A stretch of DNA of 64,000 nt from Symbiodinium kawagutii (taxonomy: Eukaryota > Sar > Dinophyceae > Suessiales > Symbiodiniaceae). Both the position numbers and the translations under genes were made by a program. The notes under the pieces are model-generated. The model made no database searches. It was not told the origin of the DNA and saw only the letters and a program-made list of their open reading frames with translations. The stretch is taken from the NCBI GenBank assembly GCA_009767595.1, contig VSDK01026357.1:6285-70284 (forward strand). Reading direction: 5' to 3'. Shown one piece after another: positions 53,947 to 64,000 of this stretch (position 1 is its first letter; each line of letters begins with the position of its first letter).

Positions 53947-54051
53947 ACAAGGGGACCCCAAAACTATGGTTGGATATGGTTGGTTGGTTGTTTAAAAATG
54001 ATTCGTTTGGGATGACAACTGGGGGTACCCCCATGACTTGAGAAACCACCA
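53947..54051. mobile_element. Introner-like palindromic element, copy 16
   Basis: GGGGACCCCAAAACTATGGT ... CCCATGACTTGAGAAACCACCA; inner orientation B. Its left side leads within 11 nt into the acceptor of exon 53780-53936. The sequence to its right is pyrimidine-rich on the minus strand and not coding, so the donor of this intron may lie further upstream. Confidence 0.8.
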
Positions 54052-54439
54052 CAGAAAGTATCAGAAAGTAAGGAAAGCCAAAATAGAAAGCAAAGTAACG
54101 AAGAAAGCAAATTAAGCAAAAATAGGTAGCAAAGCAAAGCAATTGGAAATCAATGGAGACCAAACACAAACGAAACGTGAGCCAAATGAGGCAACAGAAG
54201 CCCTTGGAAATGATACTGGTAACTCGGCGTCTGGAAGCAAAATGGCATGTGCTTCGGAAGTGTAGGTTCCAGCTTCACAGGGCAGAAAAGAAATATGGCT
54301 GCACTTTCAAAATTTTCAAAGCTACACCATCATGGGGATCAATTGAGAAGATTTGAGAACCAGAGGCAACGAAGGCAAAGGCCTCAAGATGATATGTTAT
54401 TATCCCCTACTATTAACCATTATTAACCAACCCTTGAGT

Positions 54440-54900
54440 TCCTTTGTTTTGGATGGAAACAGATTTCCGTTTCCCATCCTCAGCAGGCGACGAAGTTCGC
54501 AAGCTCCGAGACCTGCACAAACTTCTGCCAGGAAGCGCCTGGAGAAAGCTGAAGCAGCTGAAGCTTCTCTTGGCAAACCACTTGGGTTTCCAAGCATCAA
54601 AATGGATCCGCTATCCCATTTTGGGGGGGGTTCTCTTGGATCAAAATGCATTTTGTTCACTCGCTTTAAACTCAAAAGCTTGTTGGGGCAGCTTGGAACA
54701 AGGGTCTGCTCAGTTTCATAACTTTTCCCGCTGTGGTGGTGTCTTTGTCGTTGCATCTTTTCATGGAGATTGGATTTCCGTGGATTTCTTCTCTGGGACT
54801 GCAGTGAGCTGGGCAGGCTTTTTTGCTGAGGCTCGGCGTCAAAAGGTGGAGGAAACCAATGGAGCCAAGGGTGGTGAGCGATGCTAAACCATGCCCCAGA
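54440..54900. other. Coding-like block, strand unresolved
   Basis: On the plus strand, after TTTCCCATCCTCAG, the frame reads RLEKAEAAEASLGKPLGFPS. On the minus strand an equally good frame reads REASAASAFSRRFLAEVCAG. Near 54840 the plus frame FAEARRQKVEETNGAKG is coding-like. I cannot choose. Confidence 0.35.
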
Positions 54901-54999
54901 AGCAGCTCATTTCCAAATTGCGGATTTAGTTTCCGTTTGAAGTTGAAGAAAATGAATATAATTTGACAAAAGTTCCCCGTGTATAGCTGTGAGAGTCTT

Positions 55000-55110
55000 G
55001 GGTGATATCAGAAAAATGTTTGTGCGAGAGGTGCTGCTCAGTGGGGAAAGAACTGGTGCCAGATTGGAGCCTTTCAAACCACCCACTGCCACTCCGGAAG
55101 TGCAAACGTA
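55000..55110 (-). CDS. Weak candidate exon
   Basis: Frame with SGVAVGGLKGSNLAPVLSPL, ending near SSTSRTN. Weak borders. Confidence 0.35.
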
Positions 55111-55261
55111 ATGCAGCACTTCTCCAGCACTACTTGAAAGGTTTCAGCAAGGACTCGTTGGAATGCTATAGCGTTACCTCCCATGCATGCTGTACTTTGC
55201 AAAAAAAAGATTGTCCTCAAAGGATCTCAAAAGAGCAATTTTTCCTGTTTTGAAAAACTGT

Positions 55262-55371
55262 GGCATCAATCACAACATGCAGGGTTTCCTGGAAAGAGCA
55301 ACACCTTTTTCGCATAAGACATGAACATCGCCTTCCTTTGAGAACTTGCATGTTGTTGAAAGGGAGGCTTG
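55262..55371 (-). CDS. Candidate exon
   Basis: Acceptor TTTTTTGACTGCAG at 55372, then SLPFNNMQVLKGRRCSCLMR and SFQETLHVVIDA. The donor is unclear. Confidence 0.45.
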
Positions 55372-55879
55372 CTGCAGTCAAAAAACAAAAACTATTCTTG
55401 AGAGTGCAGAAACCAACACAGAAAAACAAAATCTCCAAAGATCGTAGGTGAAAGGCGTTGGCCCATATTAGAAATCAAAATCAATTCCAGAAAACGGGGG
55501 GACTCTTGTCAATCCACCCCCCTCCAAGACCTCATGCTGTGTAGAAAGAAATTTACATGTAACATGATGCAACATGTATGTATTGAGACTTCTGTGCTGT
55601 CATGTGCGCTGACTTGTGACCTCACTGTGATCTGTCAGAAAACGTCTGAAACACTTGGACCATTGGCATTTTGGCATTCTTCGACATCATCATCATCTTT
55701 AACTTTCAAAGCATGAAATGATCACTCATGATGACATGGGGAGGTCGAACAGAGCCATCACATCATGAACAACTTGCCGAAGAAGTACTCTTAAGGCAGT
55801 TTTAGAGGAACTCGCCATAACGATGGCGAGGTGAATGGTTCACAGTTGTCTGCACTCTCTCCGAGTCAAGTTACATTTG

Positions 55880-56160
55880 ACACCTTGTCTTGACCCGATC
55901 ATGGTTTGGAAAGACACAGGCCAACAAGATCCTACAGGCACCTCAGAACTGCACACTTTGGGACTCGCTTTGGATTACCTTCGCAGGATCCACTCGCGCC
56001 TGGGCGCTCTTGGTTTTCGCCGCATGCGTGTGCGGCCAAGAATTGGCCGCGGCAACTCTCCCATGGCAGCACACAGCATGGCGCATTGGATGCATGCCTT
56101 TGGAACTGCATTGTGCCATGATGTGCCATGCCGCCATGCCTTTGTGAAATCTGTGACCTT
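55880..56160. other. GC-rich block, frame and strand unresolved
   Basis: Several frames on both strands are open (plus YLRRIHSRLGALGFRRMRV, minus VLPWESCRGQFLAAHACG). Probably contains an exon. Confidence 0.3.
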
Positions 56161-56248
56161 ACTGCGAGCTATCCCATTTGCAATCCAGTTTCACGTGATT
56201 AAATCAATGTCCATTTCAACATTAGTAGTGGTATGGTGATGATAGTGC

Positions 56249-56341
56249 TCAATTGAAGATGCGCAGGGACACGCGTACAGCGTCGCTTCGTTCTTTGATG
56301 ATGCTGTAGTGCTTCTCCATTGGTGTTGGGACCACCGCTAT
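56249..56341 (-). CDS. Terminal exon, unidentified protein
   Basis: Acceptor CTCTTGTACCATCAG at 56342 and 31 codons to TGA at 56249, reading VVPTPMEKHYSIIKERSDAV and RVSLRIFN. The upstream intron holds a (TTTG)n(TTGG)n repeat. Confidence 0.65.
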   Translation of the reverse strand: MAVVPTPMEKHYSIIKERSDAVRVSLRIFN

Positions 56342-56370
56342 CTGATGGTACAAGAGTTGGGGGCTGTACT

Positions 56371-56420
56371 TGCTTGTTTGTTTGTTTGTTTGTTTGTTTG
56401 GTTGGTTGGTTGGTTGGTTT
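56371..56420. repeat. (TTTG)n(TTGG)n microsatellite
   Basis: TTGT units turn into TTGG units after about 28 bp. Confidence 0.95.
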
Positions 56421-56894
56421 TCTTTTTCGCAAGGGTTGAAACATCTTCGGAACATGTCGAAACATGTTGAAACATCTGCTGCTCATATTCACTTTTCCTG
56501 ACTTTGCAGGTAAATGGGCTGTTGTTGCTGGATACGCACAGCAGAAAAAAATTCAAACTGTTGATAATAACACTGGCTGCACAGAAATTGTTGCTATGCG
56601 CAATGAAAACCAATGAAAGCTCTCAGTAGGGTAGCTTAGCTGCTTCCAAATGCACGCTGGTGGATGGCGGAAGTTCAGAGAGTGCTATGGTTTGTCTCAT
56701 GGTGTAGCCTGCCAATATGGAAACTCTGGACTTTGACCTGTCCAAAACGCTCAAGAAGTACTGCATAGTACTGCCCATCTGCATGCGTGCAGTTACCATC
56801 ATCGGTGTTTACGCCTGTTCAAGTGTGTAAACCTGTTCGGTGCAAACGACGCACACACACACACACAGACACAGACACAGACTCAGACCAGCAA

Positions 56895-56985
56895 TTCACT
56901 CTTGTATTCGAAAGACATGCCCAAAACACCCAACACCCGTGTTTACAATATGTGCTGCCTGATGCTTCAGTGCGAAACTCAAAAA
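56895..56985 (-). CDS. Weak candidate exon
   Basis: Frame with RTEASGSTYCKHGCWVFWAC ending at CTGA|GTCTGT; a (CA)n(CAGA)n repeat (56851-56885) follows in the intron. Confidence 0.3.
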
Positions 56986-57213
56986 AAACAAACACGCACG
57001 TCACACTGAGTCTAAACCTCGAATCATCTGGAGTCGATTTACAAAAACATGTGCCAAAACCGCTACACTGTTTCATCAACATCGCGATCCAGAAAAATGT
57101 GCCAACATTACTACAGGTTTGCAATTCTTTGCAGTCAGAAAATGCAACACACCTCTGCAATGGTTTCTGTGTTTTGCGCTTGGGCGGTCAGTACACGCAT
57201 TCACGTTTCGTAC

Positions 57214-57372
57214 CAGTGGCTTGGCTTCGCAGCAAATAGAGAAACCCTGGTATTCACGACTTTTTAGCATCTCGACAATCCTGGACTGGCAGGTTTCAAC
57301 CTCAAAAGGAAAGGCAGATTGTCCCTTGACCGGCTGCCACTCGAACGTGCCAACGATTTCTGGCATCATACC
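57214..57372 (-). CDS. Exon, unidentified protein
   Basis: Frame with MPEIVGTFEWQPVKGQSAFP and SRIVEMLKSREYQGFSICCE, ending at donor CCACTG|GTACGA. The acceptor is probably AATTGGCGAG near 57373. Confidence 0.6.
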
Positions 57373-57656
57373 TCGCCAATTCCTAATCTCTCACCATACT
57401 GACCCACCCCAGCCCAAAACCGCTAAATTTGTGAGACAATTTTTGCTCCCTAGCTCACTTTCCCCAAACAACTCACTGTGCACCCCTGCTAAGACCCACT
57501 TCACAATAAGAACTCAAACACAAGACATATATGATGTTGGCATTGGCAAAACGGATGCAAATCTCAGCCTGAGAGTTCAGTTCCTTTTTTTCACTCGCCG
57601 ATCCAATGCTATCCCCCGGGAAGCTGCCCTTGCCTGAGTCGAAGAAAATAAGAACA

Positions 57657-60115
57657 CAACCACGGCGACCACATGGTGACCACATTGTGACCACATGGTG
57701 ACCACATGGTGACCACACGGTGACCACATGGTGACCGTGACCACATGGTGACCACATGGTGACCACATGGTGACCACANNNNNNNNNNNNNNNNNNNNNN
57801 NNNNNNNNNNNNNNNNNNNNNNNNNNNNNNNNNNNNNNNNNNNNNNNNNNNNNNNNNNNNNNNNNNNNNNNNNNNNNNNNNNNNNNNNNNNNNNNNNNNN
57901 NNNNNNNNNNNNNNNNNNNNNNNNNNNNNNNNNNNNNNNNNNNNNNNNNNNNNNNNNNNNNNNNNNNNNNNNNNNNNNNNNNNNNNNNNNNNNNNNNNNN
58001 NNNNNNNNNNNNNNNNNNNNNNNNNNNNNNNNNNNNNNNNNNNNNNNNNNNNNNNNNNNNNNNNNNNNNNNNNNNNNNNNNNNNNNNNNNNNNNNNNNNN
58101 NNNNNNNNNNNNNNNNNNNNNNNNNNNNNNNNNNNNNNNNNNNNNNNNNNNNNNNNNNNNNNNNNNNNNNNNNNNNNNNNNNNNNNNNNNNNNNNNNNNN
58201 NNNNNNNNNNNNNNNNNNNNNNNNNNNNNNNNNNNNNNNNNNNNNNNNNNNNNNNNNNNNNNNNNNNNNNNNNNNGGTGACCACATGGTGACCACACGGT
58301 GACCACACGGTGACCACATGGTGACCACATGGTGACCACATGGTGACCACATGGTGACCACATGGTGACCACATGGTGACCACGCTGACCACACGCTGAC
58401 CACACGGTGACGACAAGGTGACCACATGGTGATCACATGTTGACCACATGGTGACCACATGGTGACCACATGGTGACCACATGGTGACCACATGGTGACC
58501 ACATGGTGACCACATGGTGACCACATGGTGACCACATGGTGACCACATGGTGACCACATGGTGACCACATGGTGACCACATGGTGACCACATGGTGACCA
58601 CATGGTGACCACATGGTGACCACATGGTGACCACATGGTGACCACATGGTGACCACGCTGACCACACGCTGACCACACGGTGACGACAAGGTGACCACAT
58701 GGTGATCACATGTTGACCACATGGCGACCACATGGTGACCACATGGTGACCACATCGCGACCACATGGTGACCACATGGTGACCACATGGTGACCACATC
58801 ATGGTGACCACAACCACACGCTGACCACACGGTGACGACAAGGTGACCACATGGTGACCACATGGTGACCACACGGTGACCACACGGTGACGTGACCACA
58901 TGGTGACCACGTATTGACCACACGGTGACCACATGGTGACCACGTGTTGACCACATGGAGACCACATGGTGACCACACGGTGACCACATGGTGACCACAT
59001 GGTGACCACATGGTGACCACACGGTGACCACACGGTGACCACACGGTGACCACACGGTGACCACACGGTGACCACACGGTGACCACACGGTGACCACACG
59101 GTGACCACACGGTGACCACACGGTGACCACACGGTGACCACACGGTGACCACACGGTGACCACACGGTGACCACACGGTGACCACACGGTGACCACACGG
59201 TGACCACACGGTGACCACACGGTGACCACACGGTGACCACACGGTGACCACACGGTGACCACACGGTGACCACACGGTGACCACACGGTGACCACACGGT
59301 GACCACACGGTGACCACACGGTGACCACACGGTGACCACACGGTGACCACACGGTGACCACACGGTGACCACACGGTGACCACACGGTGACCACACGGTG
59401 ACCACACGGTGACCACACGGTGACCACACGGTGACCACACGGTGACCACACGGTGACCACACGGTGACCACACGGTGACCACACGGTGACCACACGGTGA
59501 CCACACGGTGACCACACGGTGACCACACGGTGACCACACGGTGACCACACGGTGACCACACGGTGACCACACGGTGACCACACGGTGACCACACGGTGAC
59601 CACACGGTGACCACACGGTGACCACACGGTGACCACACGGTGACCACACGGTGACCACACGGTGACCACACGGTGACCACACGGTGACCACACGGTGACC
59701 ACACGGTGACCACACGGTGACCACATGGTGACCACATGGTGACCACACGGTGACCACATGGTGACCGTGACCACATTGTGACCACATGGTGACCACATGG
59801 TGACGTGACCACATGGTGACCACATGGTGACCACATCGTGACCACGCTGACCACACGGTGACCACATGGTGACCACACGGTGACCACATGGTGACCACGG
59901 TGACCACATGGTGACAACATGGTGACCACATGGTGACCACACGGTGACCACACGGTGACCACATGGTGACCACACGGTGACCACACGGTGACCACATGGT
60001 GACCACATGGTGACCACATGGTGACCACATGGTGACCACATGGTGACCACGCTGACCCACACGGTGACCACACGGTGACGACAAGGTGACCACATGGTGA
60101 TCACAGTGCGACCAC
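57657..60115. repeat. 11-bp minisatellite GTGACCACATG/GTGACCACACG, about 2.5 kb
   Basis: More than 170 visible copies plus an assembly gap. Units carry CATGG or CACGG and are sorted into blocks: 58440-58650 is almost all CATGG, 59022-59712 almost all CACGG (about 63 identical units). The variant string GACGACAAGGTGACCACATG recurs at about 58409, 58682, 58832 and 60077. The minus strand has no stop in any frame; the plus strand has TGA in every unit. No protein is implied. Confidence 0.95.
57779..58275. other. Assembly gap (497 N)
   Basis: Run of N inside the minisatellite; the true length of the array is unknown. Confidence 1.
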
Positions 60116-60119
60116 ATGT

Positions 60120-60930
60120 CACCACTTGATACTGCATGAAGGGCTTCAAATTGAGATGAGCTAAGTATGATTCGACAGAGCCAAGACGCAAAGCCATGCT
60201 GATCAAGCGTCACCTTTGAAGAAAAAAGGTTGGAGAGATGGAGATGGTTGGAGAACAAAGCATGCAGGTTCACGGCATCTTACATTAAGATACATTGACC
60301 GTCATTTACGAAAAGCATCAGCGCTGTCAAAGCAAGACCAAACATTTTTCACGACACTTCCTTTGAGACGAGGCACGGCATGTTGTAGTTGTGCCAAACG
60401 TTCGTGAGCAAATGCCAGGGAATGGCGGGCGTCCTTCGGGACAAGATTCGACCTCACCTCCCAAGTACCATCAAAACATTAAGATTTGAATTTTTAATAG
60501 CATTGTAAGATTTATATAGATTTTGAAAAAAACATAATCCTAAGATAAGAGTATTTCTGAGATTTTCTGAGAGAAAAGCATATCTGTTGCCTCTTCAAGC
60601 TCTTCAAGATTCCGCACACTGGTAAACCGCCCGCGACATGAGAGCACAAAGGCAAACATTTGACAGGGAAGTGTGCAGCAGCAAGTGTCTCAGACTTGTT
60701 AATGCTTGTCTTGCGTCGTGAGTCATGGGTTATGGAAGACTAGATCCGGACCAACGATACCCCGGCGTCCCACTACTCTAGTCCTGCAACTCGTCAAAGA
60801 GTGCCCGGCTCAAACGCATGCAAATCCGCACCAGATCGGCTGAATTCTTTTCACCTCTTCTGGCGAGTGTGAGGCATAACATGAACATGCTACTGGGTCA
60901 CTGGGCTGAGACAATCTGAACCGAGACGAA
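60120..60930. other. No gene seen
   Basis: Unique sequence to the right of the minisatellite, without a supported exon. Confidence 0.4.
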
Positions 60931-60935
60931 CCGAC

Positions 60936-61057
60936 TCCAAACCCTTGCCTTGAACGTTTGGCAAATCTTTGGCCTGGTTTCAAAGGCCGTGTTCGGTGAC
61001 ATGGCTCTGCCCTGTGCACATTCTTAGGCACGTACCGTTGCAGGTTCAGGGCCTGGC
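60936..61057 (-). CDS. Exon, basic segment, unidentified
   Basis: Acceptor GTGTCATGCTTCAG at 61058 and donor TTTGGA|GTCGGT at 60935; 122 nt (2 + 40 codons), reading QALNLQRYVPKNVHRAEPCH and RPLKPGQRFAKRSRQGF. Confidence 0.6.
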
Positions 61058-61373
61058 CTGAAGCATGACACGAGTGAAAATAAAACATCAAAACATCATC
61101 AATGTCATGCTCGGTATTGCATCATATTCGGTATTGATAGAACATGATAGAACTGTGGTGCAAAAAAACTTGGTGGTTCTGTAGGTAAGACGGAAGATAT
61201 TTTCTTTCTGAAGGGGGACTCTCTGCTTGTGTGTGTGTAGTTTTGTGTGTTACTTTCTATCATGTATGTTTCATGTTGCTAAGGTGCACACTGCATGGCA
61301 CATTGGAGGATCCGTGTGGTGTGATTTCCATTCATTTCGTGTGGTGTGGAGCAATACCTAGCATGGCAACGGT

Positions 61374-61628
61374 ATGTCAAGCAAAATGACACCGGTGTGG
61401 CAAGCAAAATGGCATTCAATAATGTCTGGTGCCATGAATGTTGACACCTGGCATCCACTCTTGGACTACAGCGCTGCCACAATCAGGTGGCGTCAAGTCA
61501 AGGCATGTGTTTCCCGTCCCCATACAGTGTTTGCATCTGATTCCACGGCGCTCGAGGTTCATTGGGATGGCTCGCAGTTCAACGACATTGTGGAAATGAA
61601 CAAGGGATGCTTGCAAAATTCAAGGTAG
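61374..61628 (+). CDS. Weak plus-strand candidate exon
   Basis: After CCCCATACAG near 61527 a plus-strand frame reads FASDSTALEVHWDGSQFNDI. It would run against the strand of its neighbours; low trust. Confidence 0.2.
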   Translation: MSSKMTPVWQAKWHSIMSGAMNVDTWHPLLDYSAATIRWRQVKACVSRPHTVFASDSTALEVHWDGSQFNDIVEMNKGCLQNSR

Positions 61629-61724
61629 AACTTGACGGTTTGAAAATGTTTGAAATATATGTTTGAAGAGGTTTTGAGTGCATCTTTGCACTTTGGCCTG
61701 AATGACATCAGACCTTCTGTTGAA

Positions 61725-61792
61725 TTATGCAACTCTTCTCAACTTGTAATGAGTGACATCCATAGTAGGTGTGCCTTCAATGGCAAACAGCC
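61725..61792 (-). CDS. Terminal exon of a helical protein gene
   Basis: Acceptor GTCTCTATTTTCTGCAG at 61793, then LFAIEGTPTMDVTHYKLRRV and TAA at 61725. Phase fits the exon at 61949-62104 through donor TTGG|GTGGGA. Confidence 0.7.
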
Positions 61793-61948
61793 CTGCAGAA
61801 AATAGAGACACCAGAATCTGCCGTTGCACAAAAACACACACACACAGAGAGATAACAATAATTGACAAACACATGAATAAACATGTACACATGATTACAC
61901 ACATGCATGTATACACACTTGCACGCACACAGACATCTTGGCTCCCAC

Positions 61949-62104
61949 CCAACATAAGCCCAATGAGACCAAAGGTGGTGTTTGCTTCAGTTGCAACTGT
62001 GCTTGGTTCGCCCAGCCTTCGCTTTGTCGACTTCCAAAAAAGAAAGCACATCATGGCCAGCGCACGGCCATCGTCGTGGTTCTGTCGCAAGCGCAAAGCC
62101 GCAG
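61949..62104 (-). CDS. Penultimate exon, Arg/Trp helix
   Basis: 156 nt as 2+153+1 from acceptor CGACGCCAGGCAG to donor TTGG|GTGGGA. It reads AAALRLRQNHDDGRALAMMC, FLFWKSTKRRLGEPS and ATEANTTFGLIGLML. The pattern of Arg-rich helix with a spaced aromatic recalls Sfi1-type centrin-binding repeats, but this is only a resemblance. Confidence 0.7.
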
Positions 62105-62338
62105 CTGCCTGGCGTCGCAGCTGCCCACGCCTCGCGATGAAAGTTTGAGATGTCCGACTCAAGACTCAGAAGCAAAGCTCTGCGCTGCACTCCGACTCCA
62201 AAGGACAAGGAGAAAAAATGTGACAGGCGGAAGGAGACGCAAAGGTCACAGTTTCATAGAGTTTCTGTTTATGTTTTCTGTTATGCTTGCCATTGTATGC
62301 CTTTGTATCGAGATTACAGTTCGCCTGAGGCAACTCAC

Positions 62339-62450
62339 CCAGCTCTGCCAAGCTCGATAGCAAGCGTTCTGCCGCGGTCTGGGAACGAAGCTCAATCGTT
62401 TTTCCAGTTGAAGGCCAACGCCTGCGAAGCTGCCACCAGGAAAAGGCTTG
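62339..62450 (-). CDS. Exon, Arg/Trp-rich helix, same gene
   Basis: 112 nt (37 codons + 1) from acceptor GTGGCGCAAACAG to consensus donor GCTGG|GTGAGT, reading QAFSWWQLRRRWPSTGKTIE and SQTAAERLLSSLAEL. It joins 61949-62104 in phase. Confidence 0.7.
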
Positions 62451-62506
62451 CTGTTTGCGCCACCCAGTGACACATGAGCCTTTTTTTTTGGTGGGGAGGC
62501 TATTGA

Positions 62507-62584
62507 AGGCGGCGTGTTGCCGACGCAAGCGCGTGTGCCCGTGAGGCCACGGTGCCCCACGCGAAGGAGTTTGCAACATGACGC
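62507..62584 (-). CDS. Candidate upstream exon of the same gene
   Basis: Acceptor AGTTTTGCACAG, then RRHVANSFAWGTVASRAHAL and ASATRRLQ. Similar Arg/Ala helix with a Trp. The donor is not clear. A tiny exon (GLRKPGMVFR) may precede it near 62610-62645. Confidence 0.45.
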
Positions 62585-62719
62585 CTGTGCAAAACTAAAC
62601 TTGCCACGGAGTGCCTACACGGAACACCATGCCAGGCTTGCGCAGTCCTACTCCTGCCGGACAAAATCGCAATCACAGCAACTTGGCGTAAAGGGGGTCG
62701 ACCAGAGCTTCCATGCTGA

Positions 62720-64000
62720 TGATGACTATTAATGGTGACGGTGATGATTTATGGAGATGATGATGAACAGGAGGATGAGGAGGATGAGGATGGAGGGGGC
62801 TGCGTGAAAAATCTTACGTTGAGGCACCGCTGCCCCCTTCCCCCCGAGACCCCCTAAACAGCTCTGCTAAAGCGAAAGGAGAGCTAGCTACCCCTAGTTT
62901 CGTGACTTGAGTTCAAGCCAATTCAAGAAGGCTCACTTTCGCTCTGCAAAGCTTTGCTTCAAGGTCATCTGGATGAACCTTGTCACCAACTTGTCACCAA
63001 CTTGTCTCCTTCATTCCCCGCCATGATGCGTTCATTGAAAGACTACCGAGACCCCTTGGAACTCTGCACGCCTTCTAAGCGTTGTTGCAGCCGCTTGGAA
63101 CTCAGCCGCAACAGCCGCGCAACACCTCCACAGAGCCAGAGCAATGTGCAAACTGAGAAAAAAAAGTGAAGATGAAAAAAGTGATTTAGTTTAATTTGAT
63201 TTAAGATGTTTATTTTCTGCAAAGTTAATTTCGTTTACTGTAGTAAAGTTAATGAAACAAATGTTGAATAAAGTGTCGAAATAAATATTTCAACTATTTT
63301 CTTATTAGTACTTCAATTCAACTTCTATTGATTTCACTTCAACTTTGTCGTGTTTGTCTATTTCATTTCTGAATTCTGTAAAGTCACTGGAGGAAGTCTG
63401 ACCATTTGAGCTAATCTCTGACAAGTGTATCAACTTCGCCAGTTGCAGAATGATCGAAGACGGATCTTTTTGGTGCTGCGTATCTTTGACTGCGCCATCA
63501 TGAGAAGAGCTCCTGAGTCAACATGGCATCTTCCAAGATCTGTGGCAACAAGACTCGCAACAAATCACATCGCTCCAAAGAAGTACCCAACCTTCACATG
63601 ATGTGCAGTTGGGAGGCAGAGGGTAGTGCTTGGTCTCAGTGACTTGTTACAGAGTCCAGGGCATCCACAAGATTATCTGCGCCGGCCTAGGTGCGCACCG
63701 CACTCAACGACTGTGAGCCACAGAGACTGTGAATTATCTTGTGAAAACGAACATGACAACAAAGATTGACAAAGATTGACAAAGATTAACTATTTACCCT
63801 GTGTGAACGGCTCGTCAGGAAGAAGTGCTGCAGCTTTCAGTTCTGCTTGCTGGCAGTTTTAGGTGCACTGGAAGTATACTGTACACAGTACACACTGTCG
63901 ATTCGTATACAAGATGCAGGATACGGGCTACAAATGGCTACAGTGGACAGATCAAACATGCTTGAACCCAACTAAGTAGGTCGGAATTCTGCAAATGTGC
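62720..64000. other. Right end, no gene seen
   Basis: Begins with GATGA-type repeats (62720-62800), then AT-rich sequence with TTTAATTT and CTTCAATTC motifs (63170-63330). No exon with adequate borders; it may hold the promoter of the minus-strand gene to the left, but no element is recognisable. Confidence 0.45.

Noticed and set aside
1540..54051. Dispersed palindromic repeats as a CRISPR array or transcription terminators
   Set aside because: They are kilobases apart with no spacer regularity, in a genome with spliced genes.
57473..60273. Minus-strand ORFs of 310-898 codons
   Set aside because: They are read through the 11-bp minisatellite and an N gap; the repeat simply contains no stop on that strand.

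Overview
The window looks like nuclear DNA of a dinoflagellate, most likely a symbiodiniacean. This is inferred from several traits together: many short exons, 5' splice sites that can be GC as well as GT, short introns made of inverted-repeat elements, nearly all recognisable coding sequence on one strand, and much microsatellite DNA. No ribosomal RNA, tRNA, phage, plasmid or CRISPR signal was found. Long ORFs are a poor guide here. I read both strands for exons by looking for coding-like composition bounded by a pyrimidine tract plus AG and by a GT or GC donor, and checked reading phase by hand.

Layout. At 2-751 (+) lies the 3' part of a phospholipase-D-like gene, open at the left edge, followed by a (TATG)n microsatellite. 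From about 1.4 kb to 62.6 kb almost every convincing exon lies on the minus strand, so the window reads as a unidirectional array running right to left. The largest intact gene is an intronless 518-codon glycosyltransferase (48829-50385, minus). To its right, exons at 50790-52306 carry motifs of an NSUN/RsmB-type RNA cytosine-5 methyltransferase. The exons at 61725-62450 join in perfect phase into the C-terminus of a helical protein. The other exons are strong as exons but I recognise no family; for most I cannot say which neighbours belong to one transcript.

Repeats. About sixteen copies of a roughly 100-bp palindromic element, with ends like TGGTGGTTTCTCAA and TTGAGAAACCACCA, are scattered through the array. 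Where flanking exons can be read, these elements are the introns: the minus-strand donor falls inside the terminal inverted repeat and the acceptor lies 10-100 nt past the other end. Five such introns are phase-consistent. This introner-like family is the main discovery candidate. At 57.66-60.1 kb there is a 2.5-kb minisatellite of an 11-bp unit with a 497-bp assembly gap; its giant ORFs are artefacts. From 62.7 to 64 kb I see no gene.

Limits. Exon boundaries are manual predictions without transcripts or searches. Confidence values refer to the segment being coding and roughly bounded, not to a known function.
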